Below are positions 9,313 through 18,267 of a stretch of 64,000 nucleotides of DNA, piece by piece. Made by a program: the position numbers and the translations under genes. This stretch comes from Variovorax sp. CF079. GTDB lineage: Bacteria > Pseudomonadota > Gammaproteobacteria > Burkholderiales > Burkholderiaceae_C. The notes under the pieces are model-generated. The model searched no databases and had not been told where the DNA came from. It saw nothing but the letters and a program-made list of their open reading frames with translations. Where the stretch lies: assembly GCF_900101545.1 (NCBI RefSeq), contig NZ_FMZU01000019.1:62001-126000 (forward strand), written 5' to 3'. Each line of letters opens with the position of its first letter. The first letter of the stretch is position 1.

Positions 9313-9543
9313 GGGGGTGGTCGGCGTGTCGGGCGAGGGTTCAAGTTTGTCAGGGCCGGCCTTCCAGCAAGTTCTTGACCTGGCGAGACGTCACGTGTGG
9401 CGTGTGGGACGGCAAGACGAAGATTCAGCCCGCCTTCTTTCGCATCAGCAAGTGCCGCCCATCATCAGAGACCGGTCCTGAAGCCCCGGGCGGCAGGGGG
9501 CGCGCACGCGTTCGGCTTTTTGCTGCAGAAGGGGCATCGAACT

Positions 9544-10008
9544 TCATAGAAAACGCTCCAGCAACTTGCGCGACCCCCGGTCCAGCGCCCTCACATCGGG
9601 AATGCGGAACTGCACGCCGTGGGCGCTCGCGATCAGCAACGCACCGCCTTCGAGCCGGCGGATGTCTTCTTCGGCCTTGAGCACGAAACTGGTCTCGCCG
9701 CGGTCGGTGCTCACCCGCCAGGTGCTGGGCACGCCGAAGCTCGACACCTTGTGCAGCTTCCGCAAGGTGGGCGCGAAGTCGCGCGCGGCCAAGTCCTGCG
9801 CGAGCAAGGCGCGTACTTCTTCGGGCAAGTCATCGACGCGGTCGATCCACAGCAGCTCGCGGCCGTCGCCGCCGACCAGCGACAGGCCATCGCCCGGCGC
9901 GCTGAGCGGGAAGGCGCGCACCGGCACCACGCCGGCATGGCGGACGCCCTCGGCGTCGACCACCACCAATCGGCCGAAGCCGTCACGTTCCAATTGGCAA
10001 TCGTTCAT
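9544..10008 (-). CDS. DUF1854 protein associated with cyanophycin genes
   Basis: This 154-residue soluble protein resembles DUF1854 (PF08909), a family seen beside cyanophycin synthetase genes in betaproteobacteria. The conserved-looking core contains LLWIDRVDDLPEEVRALL and FGVPSTWRVSTDRGETSF, and the end is IPDVRALDRGSRKLLERFL. Its start codon overlaps the stop of the upstream ABC exporter (ATGA, 10005-10008), so the two proteins are made from one message and probably act together. There is no signal peptide or membrane segment. The biochemical role is unknown. Confidence 0.82.
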   Translation of the reverse strand: MNDCQLERDGFGRLVVVDAEGVRHAGVVPVRAFPLSAPGDGLSLVGGDGRELLWIDRVDDLPEEVRALLAQDLAARDFAPTLRKLHKVSSFGVPSTWRVSTDRGETSFVLKAEEDIRRLEGGALLIASAHGVQFRIPDVRALDRGSRKLLERFL

Positions 10009-12281
10009 GCCTCACCCGCCGGATGCGCCGCATGGCCGCCAAGCACCAGCGCGACCGAGGCGCGCTCGGCCGCGAAGCCTGGGCTTTCGTCGTCGGCCTG
10101 GCGCAGCTGCGCCTGGTAGAGCCGCCAGTAGGCGCCCTGCTTTTCCATCAGCGCGTCGTGCGGGCCGACCTCGACGATCTCGCCGCGGTCCATCACGACC
10201 AGCCGGTCGGCCTTGCGCAGCGTGGAAAGCCGGTGCGCGATGGCGATGGTGGTGCGGCCCTGCACCAGGTTGTCGAGCGCCTTCTGGATTTCCTTCTCGG
10301 TTTCGGTGTCGACCGCCGAGGTGGCCTCGTCGAGGATCAGGATGCGCGGGTCGATCAGCAAGGCGCGCGCAATGCTGATGCGCTGCCGCTCGCCGCCCGA
10401 CAAACCCTGCCCGCGCTCGCCGACCAGCGAGTCGTAGCCGTGCGCGAGCCGCAGGATGAAGTCGTGCGCATGGGCGGCGCGCGCGGCGGCCACGATCTCC
10501 TCGCGCGTGGCTTCGGGCTTGCCGTAGGCGATGTTCTGGGCAATGGTGCCAAAGAACAGGAAGGGCTCCTGCAGCACCAGCCCGACGTGGCGCCGGTAGT
10601 CGGCCACCGCGAAGCGGCGGATGTCGGTGCCGTCGACCAGGATGGCGCCGTCGGTCACGTCGTAGAAGCGGCAGATCAGGTTGACCAGCGTGCTCTTGCC
10701 CGAGCCGCTGTGGCCGACGAGGCCGATCATCTCGCCCGGCTCGATCACGAGGTCGAGGTCGCGGATCACGGCCCGGCTGCCGTAGCGGAAGCCGACGTCG
10801 GCCATCTCGATGCGCCCCTGCACTCGCTCGACCTTCACCGGGTTCGCCGGCTCCGGCACGTTGCTCACATGGTCGAGGATGTCGAAGATGCGCTTGGCGC
10901 CAGCCGCCGCCTTCTGCGTGACCGAGACGATGCGGCTCATCGAATCGAGCCGCGTGTAGAAGCGCCCGATGTAGGCGATGAAGGCGGTGAGCACGCCGAC
11001 CGTGATGCGGCCGCGTGCCACCTGCCAGATGCCGAAGCCCCAGACCACCAGCAGGCCGATTTCGGTGAGCAGCGACACGCTGGGCGTGAACAGCGACCAA
11101 GTCTTGTTGAGCTTGTCGTTGACCTGCAGGTTGTAGGCATTGGCGGCGTGGAAGCGGCTGGCCTCGCGCTTTTCCTGCGCGAAGGCCTTGACCACGCGGA
11201 TCCCGGGGATGGTGTCGGCCAGCACGTTGGTCACCTCGCTCCAGACGCGGTCGATCTTCTCGAAGCCGGTGCGCAGCCGGTCGCGCACCACGTGGATCAT
11301 CCAGGCGATGAAGGGCAGCGGCACCAGCGTGACCACGGCCAAGAGCGGATTGATCGAGACCAGGATCACGGCGGTCATGGCGATCATCAGCACGTCGGTC
11401 AGGAAGTCCAGCGCGTGCAACGAGAGGAAAACGTTGATGCGATCGGTCTCCGAGCCGATGCGCGCCATCAGGTCGCCGGTGCGCTTGCCGCCGAAGTAAT
11501 CGAGCGGCAAGGTGAGCAAGTGTTCGTAAGTGGTGGTGCGCAGGTCGGCGCCGATGCGCTCCGAAACCAGCGCCAGCAGGTAGGTGCGGGCCCAGCCCAG
11601 CGCCCAGCCGGCCAGCGCCGCGGCCAACAGCGCGCCAAGGAACATCGCGACCTTGCCGAAGGCGATCTGCTGGCCGTTCTGGAACGGGATCAGGATGTCG
11701 TCCATCAGCGGAATGGTCAGGTACGGCGGCACCAGCGTGGCGGCGGTCGAGGCCAGGGTGAGCAGGAAGCCGGCGATCAGCTGCTTGCGGTAGGGCTTGG
11801 CGAAGCGGCCCAGCCGCAGCAGGACCCAGGTCGAGGGCGGGGTCTGGAGCTCGGGCTCGGCGAGCGCCGCCTCGTCCGCCTCGGCGGCCACCGCTGTCGC
11901 CTGCGCGACTCCGGCCGCCTGCTGGCCGAACAGCTTCTGCAGCCGCAGCGCGGCCGCCTGGTGGCGCAGGGTGTAGCGCCAGCGCGCCAGCCGCCCGCGG
12001 GCGTCCAGCAGGTCGAGGGTGCCGATGCCGGCATGGTCGGCCAGTTGCAGGTCCAGCCCCGGCGCGCCGAGCGGCCATTCGGCCCAGGCGCCTTCGGAAT
12101 TGCGGGCCAGCAGGCGCCGATCGGTCAGCGCCAGCAGGCCGGAAGCAAACCGAAGTTCGCCATCGAGGTCAACCGGCACGGTCGCCAGAACGTTTTCCGC
12201 GGCTCTGAGCCGGCTTTTCAGAGCCTCTGAGGCCTCCTCTTCTTCGCCCCCCGGGGTGCCGACTGGATCGTGATGTTGCAT
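10005..12281 (-). CDS. Cyanophycin-associated ABC exporter with N-terminal PH-like domain
   Basis: This 758-residue homodimeric-type exporter has an unusual soluble N-terminus. Residues about 30-135 look like a bacterial PH domain (strand pattern with GLLALTDRRLLAR, then GTLDLLDARGRLARWRYTL). Six transmembrane helices follow at about 195-480, then an ATPase with Walker A GHSGSGKST (about 522), signature LSGGERQR (about 625) and Walker B ILILDEATSAVD (about 647). The ATG at 12281 is chosen because upstream codons run into the divergent promoter region. It is transcribed away from cphA' with a 67-bp gap and is coupled to DUF1854. The substrate is unknown; a role in cyanophycin metabolism is inferred only from position. 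Confidence 0.85.
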   Translation of the reverse strand: MQHHDPVGTPGGEEEEASEALKSRLRAAENVLATVPVDLDGELRFASGLLALTDRRLLARNSEGAWAEWPLGAPGLDLQLADHAGIGTLDLLDARGRLARWRYTLRHQAAALRLQKLFGQQAAGVAQATAVAAEADEAALAEPELQTPPSTWVLLRLGRFAKPYRKQLIAGFLLTLASTAATLVPPYLTIPLMDDILIPFQNGQQIAFGKVAMFLGALLAAALAGWALGWARTYLLALVSERIGADLRTTTYEHLLTLPLDYFGGKRTGDLMARIGSETDRINVFLSLHALDFLTDVLMIAMTAVILVSINPLLAVVTLVPLPFIAWMIHVVRDRLRTGFEKIDRVWSEVTNVLADTIPGIRVVKAFAQEKREASRFHAANAYNLQVNDKLNKTWSLFTPSVSLLTEIGLLVVWGFGIWQVARGRITVGVLTAFIAYIGRFYTRLDSMSRIVSVTQKAAAGAKRIFDILDHVSNVPEPANPVKVERVQGRIEMADVGFRYGSRAVIRDLDLVIEPGEMIGLVGHSGSGKSTLVNLICRFYDVTDGAILVDGTDIRRFAVADYRRHVGLVLQEPFLFFGTIAQNIAYGKPEATREEIVAAARAAHAHDFILRLAHGYDSLVGERGQGLSGGERQRISIARALLIDPRILILDEATSAVDTETEKEIQKALDNLVQGRTTIAIAHRLSTLRKADRLVVMDRGEIVEVGPHDALMEKQGAYWRLYQAQLRQADDESPGFAAERASVALVLGGHAAHPAGEA

Positions 12282-12348
12282 TGTGTTTCTGTGTCTCTGG
12301 CCCGCGAAGGGGCCCTTCATGGCGCCTGCCGGGCGCCGATTCTGACCG
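12282..12348. promoter_or_regulatory. Divergent promoter region between ABC exporter and cphA'
   Basis: This 67-bp gap separates the start codons of the exporter and of cphA' (127 bp if cphA' starts at 12409). It must hold both promoters or their proximal parts. I see no clear -35/-10 pair or operator dyad. Confidence 0.4.
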
Positions 12349-14649
12349 ATGACCATGGGCGCGCTTGAAGTCAGCCCCGTGCTCGGCCAAAGCACAACGA
12401 ACGTTCTCATGACCCGTTTCGACGACATCCGCCTGCTGCGCGTCAACTATTTGCGCGGTCCCAACCTCTGGACCTACCGGCCCGTGCTGGAAGTCTGGCT
12501 CGACCTCGGCGCGCTCGAGGACTACCCCTCCAACAAGATCGACGGCTTCACCGACCGCCTGACCACGCTGCTGCCGGCCCTGATCGAGCACCACTGCGGC
12601 GTCGGCGAGCGTGGCGGCTTCATCCAGCGCCTGACCGAGGGCACCTGGTCGGGCCACGTGCTGGAGCACGTCGTGATCGAGCTGCTCAACCTGGCCGGCA
12701 TGCCGACCGGTTTCGGCCAGACGCGCAGCACCTCCAAGTACGGCGTCTACCGCATGGTGTTCCGCGCGCGCGACGAGCAGGTCGCGCGCGTCGCCCTGGC
12801 CGAGGGCCACCGGCTCTTGATGGCGGCCATCAACAACGACCCCTTCGACGCCGCCGGCGTGCAGCGCGCGGTCGATGCGGTCAAGGCCAAGGTCGAGGAC
12901 TGCTACCTCGGCCCGAGCACCGCCTGCATCGTCGGCGCCGCCACCGACCGCGGCATTCCGCACATGCGGCTCAACAGCGGCAACCTGGTGCAGCTCGGCT
13001 ACGGCGCCAACCAGCAGCGCATCTGGACCGCCGAGACCGACTACACCAGCGCAATCGGCGAATCGATCGCCAGCGACAAGGAGCTCACCAAGTCGCTCCT
13101 GGCCGGCTGCGGCGTGCCGGTGCCCGAAGGCCAGGTGGTGGCCAACGCGCAGGAAGCCTGGGAAGCCGCCGAAGACATCGGCCTGCCGGTGGTGGTCAAG
13201 CCCTCGGACGCCAACCACGGCCGCGGCGTCTCGCTGGAGTTGAATACCCGCGAGGAAGTGGAAGCCGCCTTCGCCGTCGCCGAGCCCGAGGGCAGCGACG
13301 TGATGGTCGAGCGCTTCATCCGCGGCCACGAGCACCGCCTGCTGGTGGTCGGCGGCCAGGTGGTCGCTGCCGCGCGCGGCGAGATCATCACGGTGACCGG
13401 CGACGGCACGTCGACCGTGGCCCAGCTGATCGAGAGCCAGCTCAACAGCGATCCGCGGCGCGGCGCCGAAGAAGAATTCCCGCTCGACGTGATCGACATC
13501 GCTACCGACGCCAAGCTGCAGCTCGAACTCAAGCGCCAGGAGCTGGACGCGGCCGCCGTGCCCGCCGCTAGCCGAGTCGTCACGATCCAGCGCAACGGCA
13601 ACATGGCCATCGACTGCACCGATCATGTGCATCCCGAAGTCGCGCATGCGGCCGTGCTGGCCGCCCGCGTGGTCGGCCTCGACATCGCCGGCGTCGACCT
13701 GGTGGCCCAGGACATCGGCCGCCCCCTGGCGCAGCAAGGCGGCGCCATCGTCGAAGTCAACGCCGGCCCCGGCCTGCTGATGCACCTGAAGCCGGCCGTC
13801 GGCTCGCCGCGGCCGGTGGGCCGCGCGATCTGCGACCACCTCTTTCCCGACGACGCGCCGGGCCGCATCCCCGTGGTCGGCGTGGCCGGCTCGCGCGGCA
13901 CCGCCGTGCTCTCGCGCCTGGTCGCCTGGCTCGTCGGGCTGGGCGGGCGCCATACCGGCCTGGCCTGCCGCGACGGCCTGTTCCTCGAGCGCCGCCGCGT
14001 CGATGCGCGCGACAGCGCCACCTGGGAAGCCGGCCGCCGCCTGCTGGTGAACCGCGCCGTGCAGGCAGTCGTGATCGAGAACGGCGCCCAGACCATCCTG
14101 CGCGACGGCCTGGCCTACGACCGCTGCGAGGTCGGCATCGTGACCGATCTCGATGGCGCCGAAGACCTGGCGGAGTTCGACATCACCGAGAGCGACCAGA
14201 TGGTCAGGGTGCTGCGCACCCAGGTCGATGTGGTGCTGCCCGAAGGCACTGCGGTGCTGAATGCGGCGGACATGCGCGTCGCGGGCCTCGCGCCGCTGTG
14301 CGATGGCGATGTGATCCTCTATTCGGTCGACCCGCAAGCCGAGGCGCTGGCCAAGCACCAGAGCGCCGGCGGCAAGGCCGTGCTGGTGCGGCAGGACCGC
14401 GTGGTGCTGGCCAACGGCAGCAGCGAGTCCTTCCTGCCCGGCCTCGGCCGGCTGACCATCTGGCGCGCCACGCATGCGGGCGTCGGCCTCGAGAGCCTGC
14501 TGGCCGCGGTCGCCGCGGCCTGGGCCCTGGGCATTCCGCTGAGCCTGATCGGCGCCGGCGTCGAAGCCTTCGAAGCCGACCTGCAGGCGGCGCTCGCCTC
14601 GCTGCAGCTGTCCCAAACCCTGCTTTCGCCCGAACCCCAACTGGCCTGA
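12349..14649 (+). CDS. cphA': Cyanophycin synthetase-like protein CphA' with degenerate Mur-ligase P-loop
   Basis: This 766-residue protein is the shorter partner of CphA. The N-terminal domain (LRVNYLRGPNLWTYRPVLE) and ATP-grasp domain (about residues 200-480; VVKPSDANHGRGVS, MVERFIRGHEHRLLVVGG, VEVNAGPG) look intact. In the Mur-ligase-like domain the P-loop reads GSRGTAV at 514-520, where CphA has GTNGKTT. The catalytic Lys is replaced by Thr518. The C-terminal Mur lobe is also missing. It therefore probably keeps only the ATP-grasp (Asp-adding) chemistry or a structural role. An alternative start is ATG 12409 (MTRFDDIRLL). cphA begins 45 bp downstream. Confidence 0.88.
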   Translation: MTMGALEVSPVLGQSTTNVLMTRFDDIRLLRVNYLRGPNLWTYRPVLEVWLDLGALEDYPSNKIDGFTDRLTTLLPALIEHHCGVGERGGFIQRLTEGTWSGHVLEHVVIELLNLAGMPTGFGQTRSTSKYGVYRMVFRARDEQVARVALAEGHRLLMAAINNDPFDAAGVQRAVDAVKAKVEDCYLGPSTACIVGAATDRGIPHMRLNSGNLVQLGYGANQQRIWTAETDYTSAIGESIASDKELTKSLLAGCGVPVPEGQVVANAQEAWEAAEDIGLPVVVKPSDANHGRGVSLELNTREEVEAAFAVAEPEGSDVMVERFIRGHEHRLLVVGGQVVAAARGEIITVTGDGTSTVAQLIESQLNSDPRRGAEEEFPLDVIDIATDAKLQLELKRQELDAAAVPAASRVVTIQRNGNMAIDCTDHVHPEVAHAAVLAARVVGLDIAGVDLVAQDIGRPLAQQGGAIVEVNAGPGLLMHLKPAVGSPRPVGRAICDHLFPDDAPGRIPVVGVAGSRGTAVLSRLVAWLVGLGGRHTGLACRDGLFLERRRVDARDSATWEAGRRLLVNRAVQAVVIENGAQTILRDGLAYDRCEVGIVTDLDGAEDLAEFDITESDQMVRVLRTQVDVVLPEGTAVLNAADMRVAGLAPLCDGDVILYSVDPQAEALAKHQSAGGKAVLVRQDRVVLANGSSESFLPGLGRLTIWRATHAGVGLESLLAAVAAAWALGIPLSLIGAGVEAFEADLQAALASLQLSQTLLSPEPQLA

Positions 14650-14694
14650 CCGGCGCAACCCTCAGGTTCGCCGGCACCCTACTGCATCACCGCC

Positions 14695-17262
14695 ATGGAA
14701 GTCACCCGCATCCGCGCCCTGCGTGGGCCCAATCTCTGGAGCCGCCACACCTGCATCGAGGCGATCGTCACCTGCACGGACGACGAGAACGCGATCAGGC
14801 GGCTGCCCGGCTTCGAAGCCCGGCTGCGCGCGCTGTTCCCGAACATCGGCGAACTGCATCCGATCGTGCTCGGCCAGCCGCTCGCGCTGGCACATGTGCT
14901 CGAGAACGCGGCCGTGGCGCTGCAGGCTCAGGCGGGCTGCGCGGTGAACTTCGGCCACACCGCGCGCACGGTCGAGGAAGGCGTCTACCAGGTCGCCTTC
15001 CAGTACAGCGAAGAACCGGTCGGCCGGCGCGCGCTCGAACTGGCCGAGCAGCTGATCGCGGCCGCACAGGCCGGCACCGAATTCGATGCGCACGCCGCCA
15101 TCACCGAACTGCGCGACCTCGACGAATCCGAACGCCTGGGCCCAAGCACCGGCTCGATCGTCGACGCCGCCGTGGCGCGCGGCATCCCTTACCGCCGTCT
15201 CACCAGCGGCAGCCTGGTGCAGTTCGGCTGGGGTTCGAAGCAGCGCCGCATCCAGGCCGCCGAGGTCGACAGCACCAGCGGCGTGGCCGAATCGATCGCG
15301 CAGGACAAGGAGCTCACCAAGCAGCTGCTCAACGCCGCCGGCGTGCCGGTGCCGCTGGGCCGCCCGGTCAGCGATGCCGACGACGGCTGGGCCGCGGCCC
15401 ACGAGATCGGCCTGCCGGTGGTCGTGAAGCCGCAGGACGGCAACCAGGGCAAGGGCGTCACGGTCAACATCACGACGCGCGAGCAGCTGCTCGCCGCCTA
15501 CGACTCGGCTGCAGCCTACGGCGAAGTGATGGTCGAGAAATTCCTGCCGGGCTTCGACTTCCGCCTGCTGGTGGTGGGCGACAAGCTGGTGGCGGCGGCG
15601 CGGCGCGATCCGCCCCAGGTGATCGGCGACGGCAGACAGACCGTGCGCCAGCTGGTCGACCTGGTGAACCAGGACCCGCGCCGGGGCGTTGGCCACGCGA
15701 CCTCGCTCACCAAGATCCGGCTCGACGACATCGCCATCGGCCGCCTCGAATCGCAGGGCCTCGCGCCCGACAGCGTGCCCGCGCTCGGCCAGCGCGTGGT
15801 GCTGCGCAACAACGCCAACCTATCGACCGGCGGCACCGCCACCGACGTGACCGACACCGTGCATCCCGAAGTCGCGGCGCGCGCGGTCGACGCGGCGCAG
15901 ATGGTCGGCCTGCACATCTGCGGCGTCGACATGGTCTGCGAGAACGTGCTGCGCCCGCTCGAGGAGCAGCACGGCGGCGTGGTCGAGGTCAATGCCGCGC
16001 CGGGCCTGCGCATGCACATCTCGCCCTCCTTCGGCCGCGGCCGCGCGGTCGGCGAGGCAGTGATGGACACGCTGTTCGCGCACGGCGACGACGGCCGCAT
16101 TCCCGTGGTCGCCGTGACTGGCACCAACGGCAAGACCACCACCGCGCGCCTCATCAACCACCTGCTCGCCTCCAGCGGCCTGCGCACCGGCATGACCAAC
16201 ACCGACGGCGTCTACGTCGACGGCCGCCAGACCGACAGCGGCGACTGCAGCGGCCCCAAGAGCGCGCGCAATGTGCTGCTGCACCCGGACGTCGACGCGG
16301 CCGTGTTCGAAGTGGCGCGCGGCGGCGTGCTGCGCGAGGGCCTGGGCTTCGACCGCTGCCAGGTGGCGGTGGTCACCAACATCGGCAGCGGCGACCATCT
16401 GGGCCTCAACTACATCACCACGGTCGAAGACCTCGCGGTGCTCAAGCGCGTGATCGTGCGCAACGTGGCGCCCGGCGGCTATGCAGTGCTCAACGCGGCC
16501 GACCCCAACGTGGCCGCTATGGCCGCCACCTGCCCCGGCAGCGTGATCTTCTTCACCGCCGACCGCCAGCATCCGGTGATGGCCACGCACCGCGCGCAAG
16601 GCAAGCGCACCGTCTACGTCGACCAGGACACGCTGGTCGCCGCCGAGGGCTCGTGGCGCGAGCGCATTGCGCTGCGCGACGTGCAGATCACGCGCAACGG
16701 CACCATCGGCTTCCAGGTCGACAACGTGATGGCCTCGGTCGCGGCCGCCTGGGCCGTGGGCCTGGACTGGGACACCATCCGCAGCGGCCTCGCGAGCTTC
16801 AACAACGATGCCGCGGGCGTGCCGGGCCGCTTCAACGTGATGGACTACCGCGGCGCCACCGTGATCGCCGACTACGGCCACAACACCGACGCCATGCGCG
16901 CGCTGGTGGCCGCGGTCGACACCATGCCGGCGAAGAAACGCTCGGTGGTGATCAGCGGCGCCGGCGACCGCCGCGACTGCGACATCCGCGACCAGACCGC
17001 GATCCTCGGCCAGGCCTTCGACGACGTGATCCTCTACCAGGACGCGGCCCAGCGCGGCCGCGCCGACGGCGAAGTCATGGCGCTGCTGCGGCAGGGGCTC
17101 GAAGGCGCGCAGCGCACCCGCACCATCGACGAGATCCGCGGCGAATTCATCGCCATCGACATCGCACTCGATCGGCTCCAGCCGGGCGACCTCTCGCTGA
17201 TCCTAGTCGACCAGGTTGAGGAAGCGCTCGCTCACCTGGCGAAGCGCATCACCGCTGGCTGA
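14695..17262 (+). CDS. cphA: Cyanophycin synthetase CphA
   Basis: This 855-residue enzyme would polymerise aspartate and arginine into cyanophycin, a nitrogen-storage granule polymer, using ATP. It has an N-terminal domain (RALRGPNLWSRHTCIE), an ATP-grasp domain for aspartate addition (VVKPQDGNQGKGV, VEKFLPGFDFRLLVVGD, VEVNAAPGL) and a Mur-ligase-like domain for arginine addition. The Mur-like domain has an intact P-loop GTNGKTTTAR (Lys480) and a complete C-terminal lobe (ADYGHNTDAM, SGAGDRRDCDIRDQ). Length fits CphA1 enzymes. It lies 45 bp after cphA' and is probably in the same operon. No cyanophycinase gene is in the window. Confidence 0.96.
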   Translation: MEVTRIRALRGPNLWSRHTCIEAIVTCTDDENAIRRLPGFEARLRALFPNIGELHPIVLGQPLALAHVLENAAVALQAQAGCAVNFGHTARTVEEGVYQVAFQYSEEPVGRRALELAEQLIAAAQAGTEFDAHAAITELRDLDESERLGPSTGSIVDAAVARGIPYRRLTSGSLVQFGWGSKQRRIQAAEVDSTSGVAESIAQDKELTKQLLNAAGVPVPLGRPVSDADDGWAAAHEIGLPVVVKPQDGNQGKGVTVNITTREQLLAAYDSAAAYGEVMVEKFLPGFDFRLLVVGDKLVAAARRDPPQVIGDGRQTVRQLVDLVNQDPRRGVGHATSLTKIRLDDIAIGRLESQGLAPDSVPALGQRVVLRNNANLSTGGTATDVTDTVHPEVAARAVDAAQMVGLHICGVDMVCENVLRPLEEQHGGVVEVNAAPGLRMHISPSFGRGRAVGEAVMDTLFAHGDDGRIPVVAVTGTNGKTTTARLINHLLASSGLRTGMTNTDGVYVDGRQTDSGDCSGPKSARNVLLHPDVDAAVFEVARGGVLREGLGFDRCQVAVVTNIGSGDHLGLNYITTVEDLAVLKRVIVRNVAPGGYAVLNAADPNVAAMAATCPGSVIFFTADRQHPVMATHRAQGKRTVYVDQDTLVAAEGSWRERIALRDVQITRNGTIGFQVDNVMASVAAAWAVGLDWDTIRSGLASFNNDAAGVPGRFNVMDYRGATVIADYGHNTDAMRALVAAVDTMPAKKRSVVISGAGDRRDCDIRDQTAILGQAFDDVILYQDAAQRGRADGEVMALLRQGLEGAQRTRTIDEIRGEFIAIDIALDRLQPGDLSLILVDQVEEALAHLAKRITAG

Positions 17263-17418
17263 AAGCGCGGCGCCGCAGCCGCCGTGACAGACCTGTCCCA
17301 CACGAAGCTGCGGCGCCTGCGCCAGATCGCGGCCACGCTGTCCCACAGCCTGCGGCGCTGAGCGCCAACACACTGCCTGACCGGCAGCGCGAACTGCGCT
17401 GCCCGAAAGGAGTGATTC

Positions 17419-17907
17419 ATGAAAACAGTCATTCGTTCGAGCCTTGCCATCCTGCTCGCCGCGGGCGGCCTGATCGGCGCCTCGTCGGCCATGGCCCAGG
17501 CAGCAGGATCCGACGCCACCCTGCAGCGCGAACGCGCCGTCTGCGACGGCGTTCTGCAGGATCGCACCGCCTGTCTTCGAGAAGCCGGAGCGGCACGCTA
17601 CGAGGCGCGGCGAGGCGGATTGACCAGCGCCGCGCCCATCAACTACGAACAGAACGCATTGGCACGCTGCAGCCTGCAGCCGCCGGCCGACCGGGCCGAC
17701 TGCGAGGCGCGCGTGCTCGGCACCGGCAGGACCACCATGGAAGGCAGCGTGCTGGGTGGCGGCGTGATACGCGAAACCGTGACGCCGATCGTGGCGCCGA
17801 TGCCGATGACCGCGCCGCCGCCAGCGCCGATGACCCGGCCGGAGCCGATGACAGCGCCGGCACCGATGACAGCGCCGGCACCGATGACGCCACTCCCGCT
17901 TCGTTGA
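17419..17907 (+). CDS. Secreted protein with Pro-Met-Thr repeat tail
   Basis: This 162-residue protein has a clear signal peptide (about 1-27, ending SSAMAQ) and a strong ribosome site (AAAGGAGTG) just before ATG 17419. The mature part has four cysteines in C-x6-C and C-x9-C spacing (VCDGVLQDRTAC; RCSLQPPADRADC), which could form disulfides. The last 40 residues are a low-complexity run of PMTAPAP-like repeats. I do not recognise the family. It stands 156 bp after cphA with no obvious link to it. Confidence 0.75.
   Translation: MKTVIRSSLAILLAAGGLIGASSAMAQAAGSDATLQRERAVCDGVLQDRTACLREAGAARYEARRGGLTSAAPINYEQNALARCSLQPPADRADCEARVLGTGRTTMEGSVLGGGVIRETVTPIVAPMPMTAPPPAPMTRPEPMTAPAPMTAPAPMTPLPLR
17847..17882 (+). 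repeat. Tandem 18-bp repeat in the secreted-protein tail
   Basis: Two perfect copies of an 18-bp unit lie at 17847-17864 and 17865-17882 (unit begins GATGACAGCGCC). A partial third copy follows, and diverged copies lie upstream from about 17805. It encodes the Pro-Met-Thr-Ala-Pro-Ala repeats. The unit length keeps the frame, so copy number could vary without breaking the gene. Confidence 0.8.
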
Positions 17908-18005
17908 GACGAAGACCAAAGCCCTACATTGTCACGCGGCTGTCATAAAAGGCCCCGGGGGTGCTGGCTATAGTCGTGGGGCCGTCAACTCCGAAGCCCG
18001 CCCCC

Positions 18006-18257
18006 ATGAACGCCATCAAGGTCGCACGCCGATTCATCGAAACGGACCCGGCCAACGAGTCGGCCCAGATTCTGGCCCGGCTCGTCCTGGCTCTCGAATC
18101 GGAGCGCAGCTTCGAGCTGGTCACGCTCTACGAGCTCGACTACAAGAGCTTCCAGCTGGCCATGGACATCCTGAAGGAATGGCGGCTCGACCGCTACTAC
18201 GCCAGCAAGTCCAAGCTGTTCGACCTGTCGCTGCAGATCAGCGAGCTGCCGGGTTGA
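18006..18257 (+). CDS. Small conserved-looking protein, unknown function
   Basis: This 83-residue cytoplasmic protein starts MNAIKVARRFIETDPANES. The frame is open from 17961, but the ATG at 18006 gives a normal hydrophilic helical N-terminus. The sequence is mostly predicted helix with ARLVLALESERSFEL and FQLAMDILKEWRLDRYY. No known domain is recognised. It ends 10 bp before the GTG start of the CYTH-CHAD gene, so the two are likely in one operon. A TATAGT hexamer at 17969-17974 could be a -10 box, but no good -35 partner is seen. Confidence 0.65.
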   Translation: MNAIKVARRFIETDPANESAQILARLVLALESERSFELVTLYELDYKSFQLAMDILKEWRLDRYYASKSKLFDLSLQISELPG

Positions 18258-18267
18258 CGCCCTCGCA

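Noticed and set aside
9313..9543. Possible preQ1 riboswitch or small gene upstream of queC
   Set aside because: No C-rich/A-rich pseudoknot pattern, no convincing ribosome site and no recognisable short peptide; left as a plain 231-bp gap.
10023..12230. A 735-codon plus-strand frame opposite the cyanophycin-associated ABC exporter
   Set aside because: The exporter frame has Walker and signature motifs; the opposite frame has none and has shadow-like composition.
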